A stretch of DNA of 64,000 nucleotides from Pseudomonas helvetica (GCF_039908645.1 NZ_CP150917.1:3793501-3857500), one strand, 5' to 3'; shown: positions 51,524 to 61,294, numbered from the stretch's first letter. The notes: generated from the letters alone by a model not told the origin. Numbers and translations are program-made.

Positions 51524-53806
51524 TTAGCGCCTATCAAGATAGCGGAACAGTTCCTCCTCCTGGTCGAAGTGCAGCTGCACGAGGGTATCCAGGCGAATTA
51601 ACTGATGCTGAATCTCTTCGACAGGAACAGAGGTCGGGTCGGCACTGAAGTCGCTGCTCATGCGCGCCAGCAAATGGATACAGCGAAAAATCTCGCGGTG
51701 TCCGTGGCTCAGTGCCGACAAGGGGTCCTCGCCCGGCATGCTTCGGGTCAGCAGCGGGTACAGTGTGTTTTCATCGTCCCGTTCATGGCTGGCTAGCGAG
51801 ACTTGCAGCTTTTCGACCAGATCCAACAGATCGGTCCGCGCTTGCTCAAGCGGACGCCGGGCGAAATCGCCGGCCAGTTGATGCAGATCACTCAGCACAT
51901 TGGTGAGCTGTCGGTGTTCGTCTTGCAGGCGATCGATATGCTCGCCGGCCAGTCGCCGTTGGCCCAGTCCTGGCGATGGCCCCAATGCCCGCAGGGCATT
52001 AATGATGATGACCACGTCGATAACTTCCTGAACCACCGCGCCGGCGAGCGGCGGCAGGTAACCGAGGGCGGCCACGGTCATGGCCAGCAGTGAAAGCCCC
52101 ATGCCGGCCAGCACGCCTTGCCGGGCGATATGGCGGGTACGGCGGGCAATCTCCAGCGCCTCGACCAGACGATCCAGGCGATCCACCAGCAGCACAACAC
52201 CCGCCGCTTGTGCAGAGGCAGTGGCACCACTGGCCCCCATGGCCACGCCGACGGTGGCCGCCGCGAGTGCAGGAGCATCGTTGATGCCGTCGCCGACCAT
52301 CAGCGTGCTGGCGCGCGTGCAGCCCTCCTGCACCGCGCGCACCTTGTCCTCCGGGGTCAACCCGGCACGCAGCTCGTCGATGCCGGCGGACAGAGCAATC
52401 ATTTCGGCAGTTTCCGGGCGATCACCCGTAAGCATGACAATCCGCTTGATACCGCTGTTGCGCAGCCGGCGAAGGGTTTGCGGGGTTTCCCGACGCAGGC
52501 TGTCCGAGAAAATCAGCAGACCCGCGAGAACCCCATCCACTTCAATGAAGCTTCCACCGCAGGCCAAGTAGTCCATGTGGCGCAGCATTGCTTCGGTCCA
52601 AGCGCTGACAGACGCCTCTGTATGAGCAAAAGACAGTGTACCGAGGCGCACCCGCTGACCATCGATCAGCCCACAAAGACCGGAGCCCGGACTTTCTTCA
52701 ACCTCTTGCGGGGCACTGAGCGGCAATCGGCGTTGGCGCGCCGCCTCGACGATGGCCTGGGAGATGGGGTGCACCGAGGCCTGCGCCAGCGAAGCGGCCA
52801 AGCCAAGCAGATGTTGTGGATCGACCTGGCCATTGACCTCAACCGACTGCAAACGGGCGTGACCACAGGTCAAGGTGCCGGTCTTGTCGAGAAACAGCTG
52901 TTTGCTCCCTGCCAGCGCTTCCAGGGTGGCGCCGTCCTTGATAAGGATGCCGCGCCGCGCCGCCTTCGAGATACCTGACATGATGGCGATCGGCACCGCC
53001 AGGATCAAAGGACAGGGCGTGGCCACTACCAGAACTGCCAGAGCCCGCACAGGATCTCCACTCAATTGCCAGGCCAGCCCGGCAATCAGCAAAGTCAGCG
53101 GAATGAAGAACAAGGCATAACGGTCGGCCAGACGCACGAAAGGCGCGCGCGAGCGTCGTGCCGTCTCGGCCAGCCGCACTATTCCGGCGTACGTACTCTG
53201 CGCCGCCGTCTGCGTCGCCATTAGCAGGATCGGCGCACCAGCATTGGCAACGCCACTGAGCATTTGCTCGCCTTCCCGGCGGGTTACCGGCAAAGACTCA
53301 CCGCTGAGCGCCGACTCGTCCAGAGTGGCCGTGGGGCTGAGTAGACGGCCGTCGACGGGGACCACCTCACCCAGGCGTACAAGCAGTGTCTGACCCGGCT
53401 GGATCTGCTCAACCGGAATCTGGCGCAAGTCGTTCAGCTCCTGCAGCCAGGCAAAGCGTGGTGCCCGCTCGACGAGCGCACGCAGCTCGCGTTCGGCGCG
53501 CTGAGCAGTGAAAAACTCCAGGGTGCGCCCGGTGGCCAGCATCAAGGCAATGACTGCCGCCACCAGCATCTGCTCCAGCATCAGCGCCGCGCCGATCGAC
53601 AGCAGCGCGATCAAGTCCACCCCTGCCTCATGCCGGGCCAGACGCCTGACGATCTCGATCAACAGCACAAAAGCCATCACCAGGCTGCCGAAGGCCCAGC
53701 ACATTGCCGCCCAATCAGGCTGCTGGGCAAAATGCGCAACGCCACCCGCCAGCAGTGACAGCGTGGTCAGCAGCAATAGGGCGGGATCCAGCCACTTGTT
53801 GAGCAT
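51524..53806 (-). CDS. P1B-type heavy-metal ATPase with C-terminal hemerythrin domain
   Basis: Inner-membrane metal efflux ATPase of 760 residues. The transport-helix motif is TPCPL (263-267) instead of CPC. The phosphorylation site is DKTGT with D307, the P1B signature HP is at 346-347 and the hinge motif GDGINDAP is at 505-512. There is no N-terminal metal-binding CxxC domain. Residues about 620-760 form a hemerythrin-like HHE domain (EHIDRLQDEHR, SHERDDE, SHGHREIF, LHFDQEEEL). TPC motif plus a C-terminal hemerythrin domain defines the P1B-5 group, linked in the literature to nickel and iron export (Nia of Sinorhizobium). No metal regulator gene is adjacent. Confidence 0.92.
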   Translation of the reverse strand: MLNKWLDPALLLLTTLSLLAGGVAHFAQQPDWAAMCWAFGSLVMAFVLLIEIVRRLARHEAGVDLIALLSIGAALMLEQMLVAAVIALMLATGRTLEFFTAQRAERELRALVERAPRFAWLQELNDLRQIPVEQIQPGQTLLVRLGEVVPVDGRLLSPTATLDESALSGESLPVTRREGEQMLSGVANAGAPILLMATQTAAQSTYAGIVRLAETARRSRAPFVRLADRYALFFIPLTLLIAGLAWQLSGDPVRALAVLVVATPCPLILAVPIAIMSGISKAARRGILIKDGATLEALAGSKQLFLDKTGTLTCGHARLQSVEVNGQVDPQHLLGLAASLAQASVHPISQAIVEAARQRRLPLSAPQEVEESPGSGLCGLIDGQRVRLGTLSFAHTEASVSAWTEAMLRHMDYLACGGSFIEVDGVLAGLLIFSDSLRRETPQTLRRLRNSGIKRIVMLTGDRPETAEMIALSAGIDELRAGLTPEDKVRAVQEGCTRASTLMVGDGINDAPALAAATVGVAMGASGATASAQAAGVVLLVDRLDRLVEALEIARRTRHIARQGVLAGMGLSLLAMTVAALGYLPPLAGAVVQEVIDVVIIINALRALGPSPGLGQRRLAGEHIDRLQDEHRQLTNVLSDLHQLAGDFARRPLEQARTDLLDLVEKLQVSLASHERDDENTLYPLLTRSMPGEDPLSALSHGHREIFRCIHLLARMSSDFSADPTSVPVEEIQHQLIRLDTLVQLHFDQEEELFRYLDRR

Positions 53807-54167
53807 CGTTGTGGGTTCCTCAAAAGGGATACGCCTTCACGCTCTGCAAAAATGCCTGCTGCTCATCAGTATGAACAGGAGACAGACTTATTTATCTGCC
53901 GTTATGTCCGGGATTAGTGAACCACCACAACTCTACGCTCAACTGTTCGCGACGAAACACGCCCTTGACGCTTCCCGCACGATCTGGCTCCGGGTCGCCG
54001 AGTCACCCTTCGACATGAGCCTGAACGGCGCAGATCCACTTACCCGATAGCGCCCTAGGACGCCTGCTGAAAAAAGGCATTGTGTTGTCTCGAAAACAGA
54101 TGTTATGTTTATAACATCAATTTAAATAATGACACCAAAATAACAAATAGCATTCGGGGGCTCTGAC
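53807..54167. other. Divergent gap between the metal ATPase and RpiR genes
   Basis: About 360 bp. A plus-strand frame 53871-54050 (59 codons, ending LNGADPLTR) has an ATG but no ribosome binding site, and I do not recognise it. AT-rich sequence at 54100-54150 (TAACATCAATTTAAATAATG) probably contains the promoter of the RpiR-ddp operon. Confidence 0.4.
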
Positions 54168-55028
54168 ATGTCTATGGAAAAGAACAGCTTCCTACAGTTG
54201 CTGGAGCAAGAGTTCTCCAGCCTGACCCCTACCGGCAAGCGCATCGCCAGCTATCTGTTGGGTAACCCAGAACAACTTCCGTTCGAGTCGGCCGATAGCA
54301 TCGCGCAGCAGACCTCCACCACTGGGATTTCTGTGGGGCGCTTTTTTCGATCCCTTGGTTACCAGAACATCGATGAGGTTAAACAGAGTCTGCGCGGTGA
54401 AACGCCGGCGTCATGGCTGATCACTGACCGCATCGGCGCCTTTCGTGCCGAAAGCAATCAGGAAGACGCTCTCGATCGTTCCATGAGTCGCGAGATCGAG
54501 GCCGTCCGACACGTCTACGGTCTAGCGCGCAGCAATGCCTTTGCCGATATCGTGCAGCGCATCTACGAAGCCGATGCAGTATTCATTCTCGGAATTCAGT
54601 CTACTCGCGGGATTCTCACAGCGTTTCATAGCCACCTTGAATACATTCGTCCCAAGGTCTACTACGTTGATGGCCTGTCAGGAATCTATGCAGAAACCCT
54701 GAACTCCGGCTTCGCCAATCCCTATGCAATCATTTCGGATTTTCGTGCTTATTCCAGCGTGACCCAGACCTTCTGCGACGCGGCGGTAGACAACGACCTA
54801 CCACTGGCCCTGATCACCGACCTGCAATGCCCCTGGGCCAGAGATTACCCGGTTGACCTCTTGCAACTGAAAACCGATGTCGGGCAGTTCTGGGACTCCC
54901 CTGCCCCATTGGCCTGCCTGTTAAATCTCATCGTGTCAGCCGTCGCGGAGAAATACGGGGATCGTCTCGATGAGCGTTTGGCCAAGAACCGTCAATTGCA
55001 AAAAGCGTTCGGTCAGTTCGAAGGCTGA
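54168..55028 (+). CDS. RpiR/MurR family transcriptional regulator
   Basis: A 286-residue regulator. The N-terminal RpiR helix-turn-helix spans about 5-78 (SADSIAQQTSTTGISVGRFF), and a SIS domain about 125-260 (AVFILGIQSTRGILTAF is the phosphosugar loop region). RpiR proteins usually sense phosphosugars, and MurR senses MurNAc-6-phosphate. Here it is the first gene of the run and its stop is five bases before the dipeptidase gene, so it probably controls its own operon. A wall-derived ligand would fit the context. Confidence 0.92.
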   Translation: MSMEKNSFLQLLEQEFSSLTPTGKRIASYLLGNPEQLPFESADSIAQQTSTTGISVGRFFRSLGYQNIDEVKQSLRGETPASWLITDRIGAFRAESNQEDALDRSMSREIEAVRHVYGLARSNAFADIVQRIYEADAVFILGIQSTRGILTAFHSHLEYIRPKVYYVDGLSGIYAETLNSGFANPYAIISDFRAYSSVTQTFCDAAVDNDLPLALITDLQCPWARDYPVDLLQLKTDVGQFWDSPAPLACLLNLIVSAVAEKYGDRLDERLAKNRQLQKAFGQFEG

Positions 55029-55032
55029 TCCC

Positions 55033-55605
55033 ATGGCCCCACCGAATCCCAACTGGAGTGTTTGCGTGAACAACAGCCCCCTTGTAGAGATTGATGCCCA
55101 GCGCTATCAGGTGCAAATCGACCTGATCTACGCCGGTGCAGACAACCTGGCTGGAAGAGTGATCTATCCGAATGCTCGTTGCCTGTTACATCGTCAAGCT
55201 GCCAACTGTTTGAACAAGGCTAGCCAGCTCGCGCGTCAGGCCGGGTTTACCCTGCGCATTTATGACGCCTACCGGCCGCCCTACGCCCAGTACCTGTTGT
55301 GGGACGCGCTGCCAAACAACGACTACGTGCGTGACCCACACTTGGGCTCCCACCATAGCCGTGGCGTGGCGCTGGATTTGACCCTGGTGGGTACTGATGG
55401 CGAGCCGTTGGATATGGGCACCGCATTCGACGCGATGGAAGAGAAATCCCATCAGTTCTACCCCGACTTGCCAGTAGACGTGCAACGCAATCGTCTGCTG
55501 TTGCTGGGGATCATGCTCGGTGCTGGTTTCCACGCAATTTCCACCGAGTGGTGGCATTACGAACTTCCGAATGCCGACGATTACCCATTGCTGGAGGACG
55601 AGTAA
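55033..55605 (+). CDS. ddpX: D-alanyl-D-alanine dipeptidase (VanX/DdpX family)
   Basis: Zinc dipeptidase of 190 residues that splits D-Ala-D-Ala. The zinc site is readable: H108 and D115 in SHHSRGVALD, catalytic E172 and H175 in TEWWHYE. An Arg in DAYRPPYAQ (R81) is also conserved in VanX. I start at ATG 55033 with GAAGG upstream; no signal peptide is seen, so it acts on dipeptide in the cytoplasm after import. E. coli has the same order ddpX-ddpA-B-C-D-F. Confidence 0.92.
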   Translation: MAPPNPNWSVCVNNSPLVEIDAQRYQVQIDLIYAGADNLAGRVIYPNARCLLHRQAANCLNKASQLARQAGFTLRIYDAYRPPYAQYLLWDALPNNDYVRDPHLGSHHSRGVALDLTLVGTDGEPLDMGTAFDAMEEKSHQFYPDLPVDVQRNRLLLLGIMLGAGFHAISTEWWHYELPNADDYPLLEDE

Positions 55606-55775
55606 GCCAAGGCTTTTACAAGCAAATAGAACTGCAACACCGCGCAGCCCACGTTCAGTGCGGCTGATAACAACAACAAGTCAGCGCTACTTACGTTTCA
55701 CCTGCAACTGCCCGGTTATAGCTTTTATAAAAAACCTGACGTACTTCCATATATCGAATGATCAAGGAAACCGGC

Positions 55776-57356
55776 ATGAATCCAATGAACACCGTGACCA
55801 GCAAAACCTTTCCCGGCGCCGGCAAACTGCTGCTGACCGTTTTGTGCAGTGCATTGAGCCTCGGTGCCTGGCAGGCCGCGACGGCGGCTGTACCACAAGA
55901 CACACTGGTCATCGGCAAACCCGCCGATCCGCAGACCCTCGACCCGGCCGTGACCTTTGATAACAATGACTGGACCATCACCTACCCGTCGTATCAACGA
56001 TTGGTTGGCTACAAGGTCGAGGGTGGCAAAAGCAGCACCGAAGTTCAGGGCGACCTGGCCGAGAGCTGGACCGTTTCCCCGGACAATCTGGTCTGGGAAT
56101 TCAAAATCAAGCCTGGCAACAAATTCGATGACGGCGCCCCAGTAGATGCCGCCGCCGTGAAGTTTTCCTTTGATCGCTTGATGACCCTTAAGCAAGGGCC
56201 TTCCGGTGCATTTCCGGAGGATATGGTGGTGGCGGTCGTCGACCCGCAGACCATCCGCTTCACCCTGAAGACGCCTTTCGCGCCGTTCCTGTTTACCCTG
56301 GCCCACAACGGTGCTTCGATCATCAACCCTGATGTGGTCAACAAGAGCTCGGACGTAAACGCCTGGCTGTCGAGCCACACCGCAGGCTCCGGGCCCTTTC
56401 GTTTGAGCAACTGGCAAAAAGGCCAGTCGTTGACCATGGAACCGAACACCTATTTCGCCGGCCCCAAACCTGCGTTAAAAACCGTTGTCATCAAGATCAT
56501 CGGTGAGCCCTCCGTGCGTCGCTTGCAGTTGGAGCGCGGTGACCTGGACATCATCGAAGACATGCCCGAAGACCAGCTCGGCGCTCTCGCCAGCAAGTCG
56601 GGAGTGGTGGTCAAGGAGTTCCCGTCGCTGCGGGTGACCTACCTCTACCTGAACAACAAGAAGGGCCCGCTGACCAGCGTCGATGCTCGTCGTGCGGTTA
56701 CCGAAGCGGTGGACTACAACGGTATAGTCAAAGGCATTCTCAAGGACAAGGCCAAGCTCATGAACGGGCCGATCCCTGACGGCATGTGGGCTTACGACAG
56801 CTCGCTGCCGCCAATGAAGCAGAACATGGCAGCCGCTAAGGAGAGCCTCGCCAAAGCACCGCAGAAAATCACCAACCTCAGCTACATGTACTCGGACAAG
56901 GATCCTAACTGGGAACCGATCGGCCTGACCCTGCAAGCAGCATTGGCGCCACTAGGCATCAACCTCAAGCTGGAAAAACTCGCCAATGCCACCCTGCGTG
57001 AGCGCGTCGGCCAGGCGGACTACGACATCGCTGTTGGTGCCTGGAGCCCGGATTTTGCTGATCCGTACATGTTCATGAACTTCTGGTTCGACTCCAAGAT
57101 GCAGGGCCTGCAAGGCAACCGCTCGTTCTATAGCAGCCCGGAAGTCGACAAGTTGATCCGCGAAGCGGCCGCTAATAGCGACACCGCGAAGCGCGTCGAG
57201 CTTTACCAGACCGCGCAGAAAATGGTGCTCAAGGATAGCGTTTACGCCTACCTCTATCAGAAGAGCTACACCCTGCCGATGCGTGATTCGATCAAGGGCT
57301 ACGTGTTCAACCCCATGCTCGAACAAGTGTTCAACCTGGGCAATATGAGCAAGTAA
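55776..57356 (+). CDS. ddpA: Dipeptide ABC transporter substrate-binding protein (DdpA-like)
   Basis: SBP_bac_5 periplasmic receptor of 526 residues. The signal peptide ends near residue 37 (QAATA, then AVPQDTLV). The domain continues with GKPADPQTLDPAVTFDNNDW and TAGSGPFRLSNWQKG. The ATG at 55776 has AAGGA seven bases upstream; an ATG at 55758 lacks one. Position next to the dipeptidase gene suggests D-Ala-D-Ala or other wall dipeptides as ligand, although dipeptide receptors in this family vary widely. Confidence 0.9.
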   Translation: MNPMNTVTSKTFPGAGKLLLTVLCSALSLGAWQAATAAVPQDTLVIGKPADPQTLDPAVTFDNNDWTITYPSYQRLVGYKVEGGKSSTEVQGDLAESWTVSPDNLVWEFKIKPGNKFDDGAPVDAAAVKFSFDRLMTLKQGPSGAFPEDMVVAVVDPQTIRFTLKTPFAPFLFTLAHNGASIINPDVVNKSSDVNAWLSSHTAGSGPFRLSNWQKGQSLTMEPNTYFAGPKPALKTVVIKIIGEPSVRRLQLERGDLDIIEDMPEDQLGALASKSGVVVKEFPSLRVTYLYLNNKKGPLTSVDARRAVTEAVDYNGIVKGILKDKAKLMNGPIPDGMWAYDSSLPPMKQNMAAAKESLAKAPQKITNLSYMYSDKDPNWEPIGLTLQAALAPLGINLKLEKLANATLRERVGQADYDIAVGAWSPDFADPYMFMNFWFDSKMQGLQGNRSFYSSPEVDKLIREAAANSDTAKRVELYQTAQKMVLKDSVYAYLYQKSYTLPMRDSIKGYVFNPMLEQVFNLGNMSK

Positions 57357-57431
57357 ACCTGCTCCCTCGCGCTAGTCGTTCTCGACTGGCGCGGCTTCTG
57401 ATTTTCGCCGCTCGTGTTACTGAGGTGCCAA

Positions 57432-58448
57432 ATGGCCTTCCTGACTTTGTTGCGCAAACGCCTGCTTGGCCTGTTGTTGGTCGTGTTCGGTGTTTCGCTG
57501 ATTACATTTGCAATTTCACACTTGATCCCGGGTGATCCTGCCCGACTGATCGCCGGCGATCGTGCCAGCGATGCGTTGGTGGCCGGCATCCGTCATCAGT
57601 TGGGATTGGATCTGCCGCTATATCAACAATACGGTCGTTACCTGATAGATCTGCTGCACGGAGACCTGGGTACCTCGATACGCACCAGCCGTCCCGTTCT
57701 GGAAGACCTGCAAGCATTCTTCCCGGCAACCCTGGAGCTGGCGCTGGTAGCGCTGGTGCTGGCGATCCTGGTCGGCGTGCCGCTTGGCGTGCTGTCAGCG
57801 GTTTACCACAATCGGGCCATTGACCAGATCGCCCGTACCCTTGCGGTCACCGGAATTTCAACGCCAGCCTTTTGGCTCGGCCTTGGTGCAATCGTTCTGT
57901 TCTACGGCCACCTTGGCTGGCTGCCCGGTGGTGGCCGGCTGTCCGAAGGGCTCGCGTCACCGCCGACAATCAGCGGTTTTTATCTGATCGACTCGCTGCT
58001 CGCCGGTGATGGCAGGCTGTTTCTCGATGCCGTGGAGCACCTGATTCTTCCAGCGGCAACTCTGGGGTTCGTGACCTTGGGCGTTGTCGCACGACAGATT
58101 CGTTCAGCCATGCTGGATCAACTGGGTGAAGACTATATCCGCACCGCACGCGCCTACGGTCTGTCTCGATGGACTGTGATCCTACGCCACGCACTCCCTA
58201 ACGCCCTCATCCCTTCGGTGACCGTCCTCGGGCTGACCTTGGGTGATTTGCTGTATGGCGCGGTACTGACCGAAACAGTATTTGCCTGGCCTGGCATGGG
58301 CGCCTATGTCGTCAAATCGATCCAGTCGCTGGATTTCCCTGCGGTGATGGGCTTCGCAATTCTGGTTTCGTTCATCTATGTGCTGTTGAACATGGCCATC
58401 GATATTTTGTACCGCGTGATCGACCCACGCATCGGCGAGGTGAATTGA
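57432..58448 (+). CDS. ddpB: Dipeptide ABC transporter permease (DdpB-like)
   Basis: Inner-membrane permease of 338 residues, OppB/DppB type. It has ISHLIPGDPARLIAGDRAS near 28-46 and the EAA loop YIRTARAYGLSRWTVILRHA near 230-250, with about six helices. The ATG at 57432 has TGAGGTG upstream. It lies 75 bp after the receptor gene and one base before ddpC. Confidence 0.92.
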   Translation: MAFLTLLRKRLLGLLLVVFGVSLITFAISHLIPGDPARLIAGDRASDALVAGIRHQLGLDLPLYQQYGRYLIDLLHGDLGTSIRTSRPVLEDLQAFFPATLELALVALVLAILVGVPLGVLSAVYHNRAIDQIARTLAVTGISTPAFWLGLGAIVLFYGHLGWLPGGGRLSEGLASPPTISGFYLIDSLLAGDGRLFLDAVEHLILPAATLGFVTLGVVARQIRSAMLDQLGEDYIRTARAYGLSRWTVILRHALPNALIPSVTVLGLTLGDLLYGAVLTETVFAWPGMGAYVVKSIQSLDFPAVMGFAILVSFIYVLLNMAIDILYRVIDPRIGEVN

Positions 58449-58449
58449 A

Positions 58450-59331
58450 ATGTCCGTAACCCTGACGGCAACGCACCGCCCGCGCTGGAACGAAAAACTC
58501 GCTTATCTGGCCTATCGAGTCCGCCGGAGTCCACTGACCATGGCGGGCCTCGCGATCACCTTTATCGTCTTGCTGTGCATGATCTTCGCCCCTTGGCTCG
58601 CCAGCCACGATCCCAACGCACTGAACCTCGCCGAACGCCTGGCGCCGCCGTCCAGCGTCCACTGGTTCGGCACCGACGAAGTCGGCCGCGACCTGTTCAG
58701 CCGCGTGCTGTTCGGTAGCCAGCAGTCGGTGGGTGTCGGTCTGTTCGTGGCTTTTGCATCCTGCTTTATCGGCGGATTACTGGGATGCTTTTCGGGGGTG
58801 ATCGGTGGTCGTTTCGACACGTTAATCATGCGTCTGATGGACATCATGCTGTCGGTGCCGTCGTTGGTACTGATTATGGCCCTGGCGGCTGCGCTGGGCG
58901 CGAGCCTGTTCAACGCAATGCTGGCGATTACCCTCGTGCGAATTCCGTCCTATGTGCGGCTAGCCCGTGGCCAGGCCTTGAGCATCCGAGAGATGGGTTA
59001 CGTCAAGGCAGCCCAGACCTTCGGGGCCGGACGCTGGCACGTGGTGCACTGGCATGTGGCACGTAACGCCATGCCGCCATTGCTGGTGCAACTGAGCCTG
59101 GATATCGGCAGTGCGATCCTCATGGCCTCGGCCCTGGGATTTATCGGCCTGGGAGCGCAACAGCCTACGGCCGAGTGGGGCGCGATGGTCGCCACTGGGC
59201 GCAACTACATCCTGGATAACTGGTGGTACTCGACCTTTCCAGGTCTGGCGATTCTGATCACGGCCACCGGCTTCAACCTGCTGGGCGATGGCGTGCGCGA
59301 TCTGCTCGATCCACGGCAACAGGGGAAATGA
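58450..59331 (+). CDS. ddpC: Dipeptide ABC transporter permease (DdpC-like)
   Basis: Inner-membrane permease of 293 residues, OppC/DppC type. The HWFGTDEVGRDLFSRVLFG signature is near 73-91, and the EAA loop GYVKAAQTFGAGRWHVVHWH near 181-200. It starts one base after the ddpB stop, and its own stop overlaps a possible early start of ddpD. Confidence 0.92.
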   Translation: MSVTLTATHRPRWNEKLAYLAYRVRRSPLTMAGLAITFIVLLCMIFAPWLASHDPNALNLAERLAPPSSVHWFGTDEVGRDLFSRVLFGSQQSVGVGLFVAFASCFIGGLLGCFSGVIGGRFDTLIMRLMDIMLSVPSLVLIMALAAALGASLFNAMLAITLVRIPSYVRLARGQALSIREMGYVKAAQTFGAGRWHVVHWHVARNAMPPLLVQLSLDIGSAILMASALGFIGLGAQQPTAEWGAMVATGRNYILDNWWYSTFPGLAILITATGFNLLGDGVRDLLDPRQQGK

Positions 59332-59333
59332 CA

Positions 59334-60323
59334 ATGCATACTGCGAGTCCAGTACTGGCCATCGACAACCTGAGCCTGGAATTCCCGGCTTATAAAAACA
59401 ATGTCAAAGCCCTGAACGGCGTGTCGTTGCACGTCAATCCCGGCGAAATCGTCGGCGTGGTAGGCGAATCCGGGTCGGGCAAGTCGGTCACTGCCATGCT
59501 CAGTATGCGACTGTTGCCCGAGCGCAGCTATCGCATCACCGCCGGCAGCCTGAGTATGCTCGGTCGCGACATGTTGGCAGCTCCTGAAAAGGACCTACTA
59601 ACGATTCGTGGACGCGACGCTGCGATGATTTTCCAGGAGCCGATGACAGCCCTGAATCCGACCCGGCGCATCGGTCGGCAAATGCTCGACGTGATCATCC
59701 ATCACCAGAAGATCAGCGCCGCCGAAGCCCGTCTCATGGCGATTGCACTGTTGCGCGACATGCACATCGCCAGCCCGGAACAAGTATTGGAGAGCTATCC
59801 TTTCGAACTGTCTGGAGGCATGCGTCAGCGGGTGATGATCGCGCTGGCGTTCTCCTGTGAACCGCAACTGCTGATCGCCGACGAGCCGACCACCGCCCTC
59901 GACGTTACCGTGCAACGCCAAGTGCTGTTGCTGCTACGAGAAAAAGCCAGGCAGCGGGGCACGGCCATTCTACTCATCACTCATGACATGGCATTGGTTT
60001 CGCAGTTCTGCGACCGGGTGTACGTAATGTATACAGGTGCTGTGGTTGAGGAAGGCTGCACCGTCGAAGTTATGGGGAACCCGCAGCATCCCTACACGCA
60101 AGGGTTACTCAGTGGCCTTCCAGAAATGGTAGAGCCGGGCCAGCCGCTGCTGACTATCCCCGGTCAAGTGCCGAACCTGGCCTCTTTACCCGTGGGCTGC
60201 ACTTTTCAGGAGCGTTGCCCATACGCCATGCCGGTTTGTGCCAAACGCCCGAACCTCAATACCATCAACGGTAATGACCAGCGTAAAAGTGCGTGCTGGT
60301 TACCGGTTAAGGAGCTTTCGTGA
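59334..60323 (+). CDS. ddpD: Dipeptide ABC transporter ATPase (DdpD-like)
   Basis: ATPase of 329 residues with Walker A GESGSGKSVT near 43-52, signature LSGGMRQR, Walker B LIADEPTTALD and H-loop LLITHDMALV. The C-terminal oligopeptide region has three cysteines (GCTFQERCPYAMPVC), as in DppD/OppD. ATG 59334 has AGGGG eight bases upstream; an ATG at 59328 overlapping the ddpC stop is too close to it. Confidence 0.92.
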   Translation: MHTASPVLAIDNLSLEFPAYKNNVKALNGVSLHVNPGEIVGVVGESGSGKSVTAMLSMRLLPERSYRITAGSLSMLGRDMLAAPEKDLLTIRGRDAAMIFQEPMTALNPTRRIGRQMLDVIIHHQKISAAEARLMAIALLRDMHIASPEQVLESYPFELSGGMRQRVMIALAFSCEPQLLIADEPTTALDVTVQRQVLLLLREKARQRGTAILLITHDMALVSQFCDRVYVMYTGAVVEEGCTVEVMGNPQHPYTQGLLSGLPEMVEPGQPLLTIPGQVPNLASLPVGCTFQERCPYAMPVCAKRPNLNTINGNDQRKSACWLPVKELS

Positions 60324-61294
60324 TGAACAGTGCCGTCATTCATACCGTCACCAAAATGGCACCCACGATTCTTCAACTTAATGATGTTCGCGTCCGTTTC
60401 CCCGTCAGTAATGACTGGCTTGGTCGACCAAGGGGATATGCCCACGCCCTGAACGGCATTGACCTTCAAGTGCGGGCAGGCGAAACCCTGGGTATTGTGG
60501 GCGAGTCAGGCTGTGGTAAAAGCACATTGGCGCAGCTATTGATGGGCTTGGTGCCACCGAGCAGCGGTGAACTGAACTGGGCCGGTCGCAGCGGCAGCGA
60601 AGGCAGCAGAAACATTCAAATTGTTTTCCAAGATCCACAGTCTTCGCTTGATCCACGCCTGCCTATCTGGAGAATCATCACCGAGCCGTTATACGCCCGA
60701 GGCCATGCCCCCCGTGCGCAGATGCGCGATGTGGCGGCCAGGGTCGCGGCCCAAGTCGGCATCCGCCCAGAATACCTGGACCGCTTCCCCCACCAGTTTT
60801 CCGGTGGTCAGCGTCAGCGGATTGCCATCGCCCGAGCCCTTTCATCAGACCCGGATATTATTGTCCTGGACGAACCAACATCGGCGCTGGACATCTCGGT
60901 TCAGGCACAGATCCTTAACCTTCTTGCTGAGTTACAAAGAACTCGCAATCTGACTTATATCCTGATTTCCCACAACGTATCAGTAGTACGTCATATGGCA
61001 AACCGGGTAGCTGTGATGTACTTGGGGCAAATTGTTGAACTTGGCAGCGCAGCCCAAGTACTCGATCAGCCACGCCATCCTTATACCCGCCTGTTGCTTG
61101 AAGCTGTACCGCGACTAGGTGTGCCGCTGCATGCCGAACAAGTTGCGGCTCCTACCGAATTGCCAGGTAACCGTCTGCTACCGAGTGGCTGCTTCTTCCG
61201 CGAACGTTGCAGCCTGTGCACCGTTGGCTGCGAAAAGCCCCAGGCTTTGCTAGGAGATGAGCAGCAGCGTGTGCGATGTCATTTACAAAGCTGA
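60320..61294 (+). CDS. ddpF: Dipeptide ABC transporter ATPase (DdpF-like)
   Basis: ATPase of 324 residues. Walker A is GESGCGKST, signature FSGGQRQR, Walker B IIVLDEPTSALD and H-loop LISHNVSVV. A C-terminal region with CFFRERCSLCTVGC matches OppF/DppF. Translation may begin at GTG 60320 (AAGGAG six bases upstream) or ATG 60323; either overlaps the ddpD stop. It is the last gene of the operon. Confidence 0.92.
   Translation: MMNSAVIHTVTKMAPTILQLNDVRVRFPVSNDWLGRPRGYAHALNGIDLQVRAGETLGIVGESGCGKSTLAQLLMGLVPPSSGELNWAGRSGSEGSRNIQIVFQDPQSSLDPRLPIWRIITEPLYARGHAPRAQMRDVAARVAAQVGIRPEYLDRFPHQFSGGQRQRIAIARALSSDPDIIVLDEPTSALDISVQAQILNLLAELQRTRNLTYILISHNVSVVRHMANRVAVMYLGQIVELGSAAQVLDQPRHPYTRLLLEAVPRLGVPLHAEQVAAPTELPGNRLLPSGCFFRERCSLCTVGCEKPQALLGDEQQRVRCHLQS

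Noticed and set aside
53871..54050. 59-codon plus-strand ORF upstream of the RpiR gene
   Set aside because: No ribosome binding site and no recognisable product; kept only as a note in the intergenic entry.
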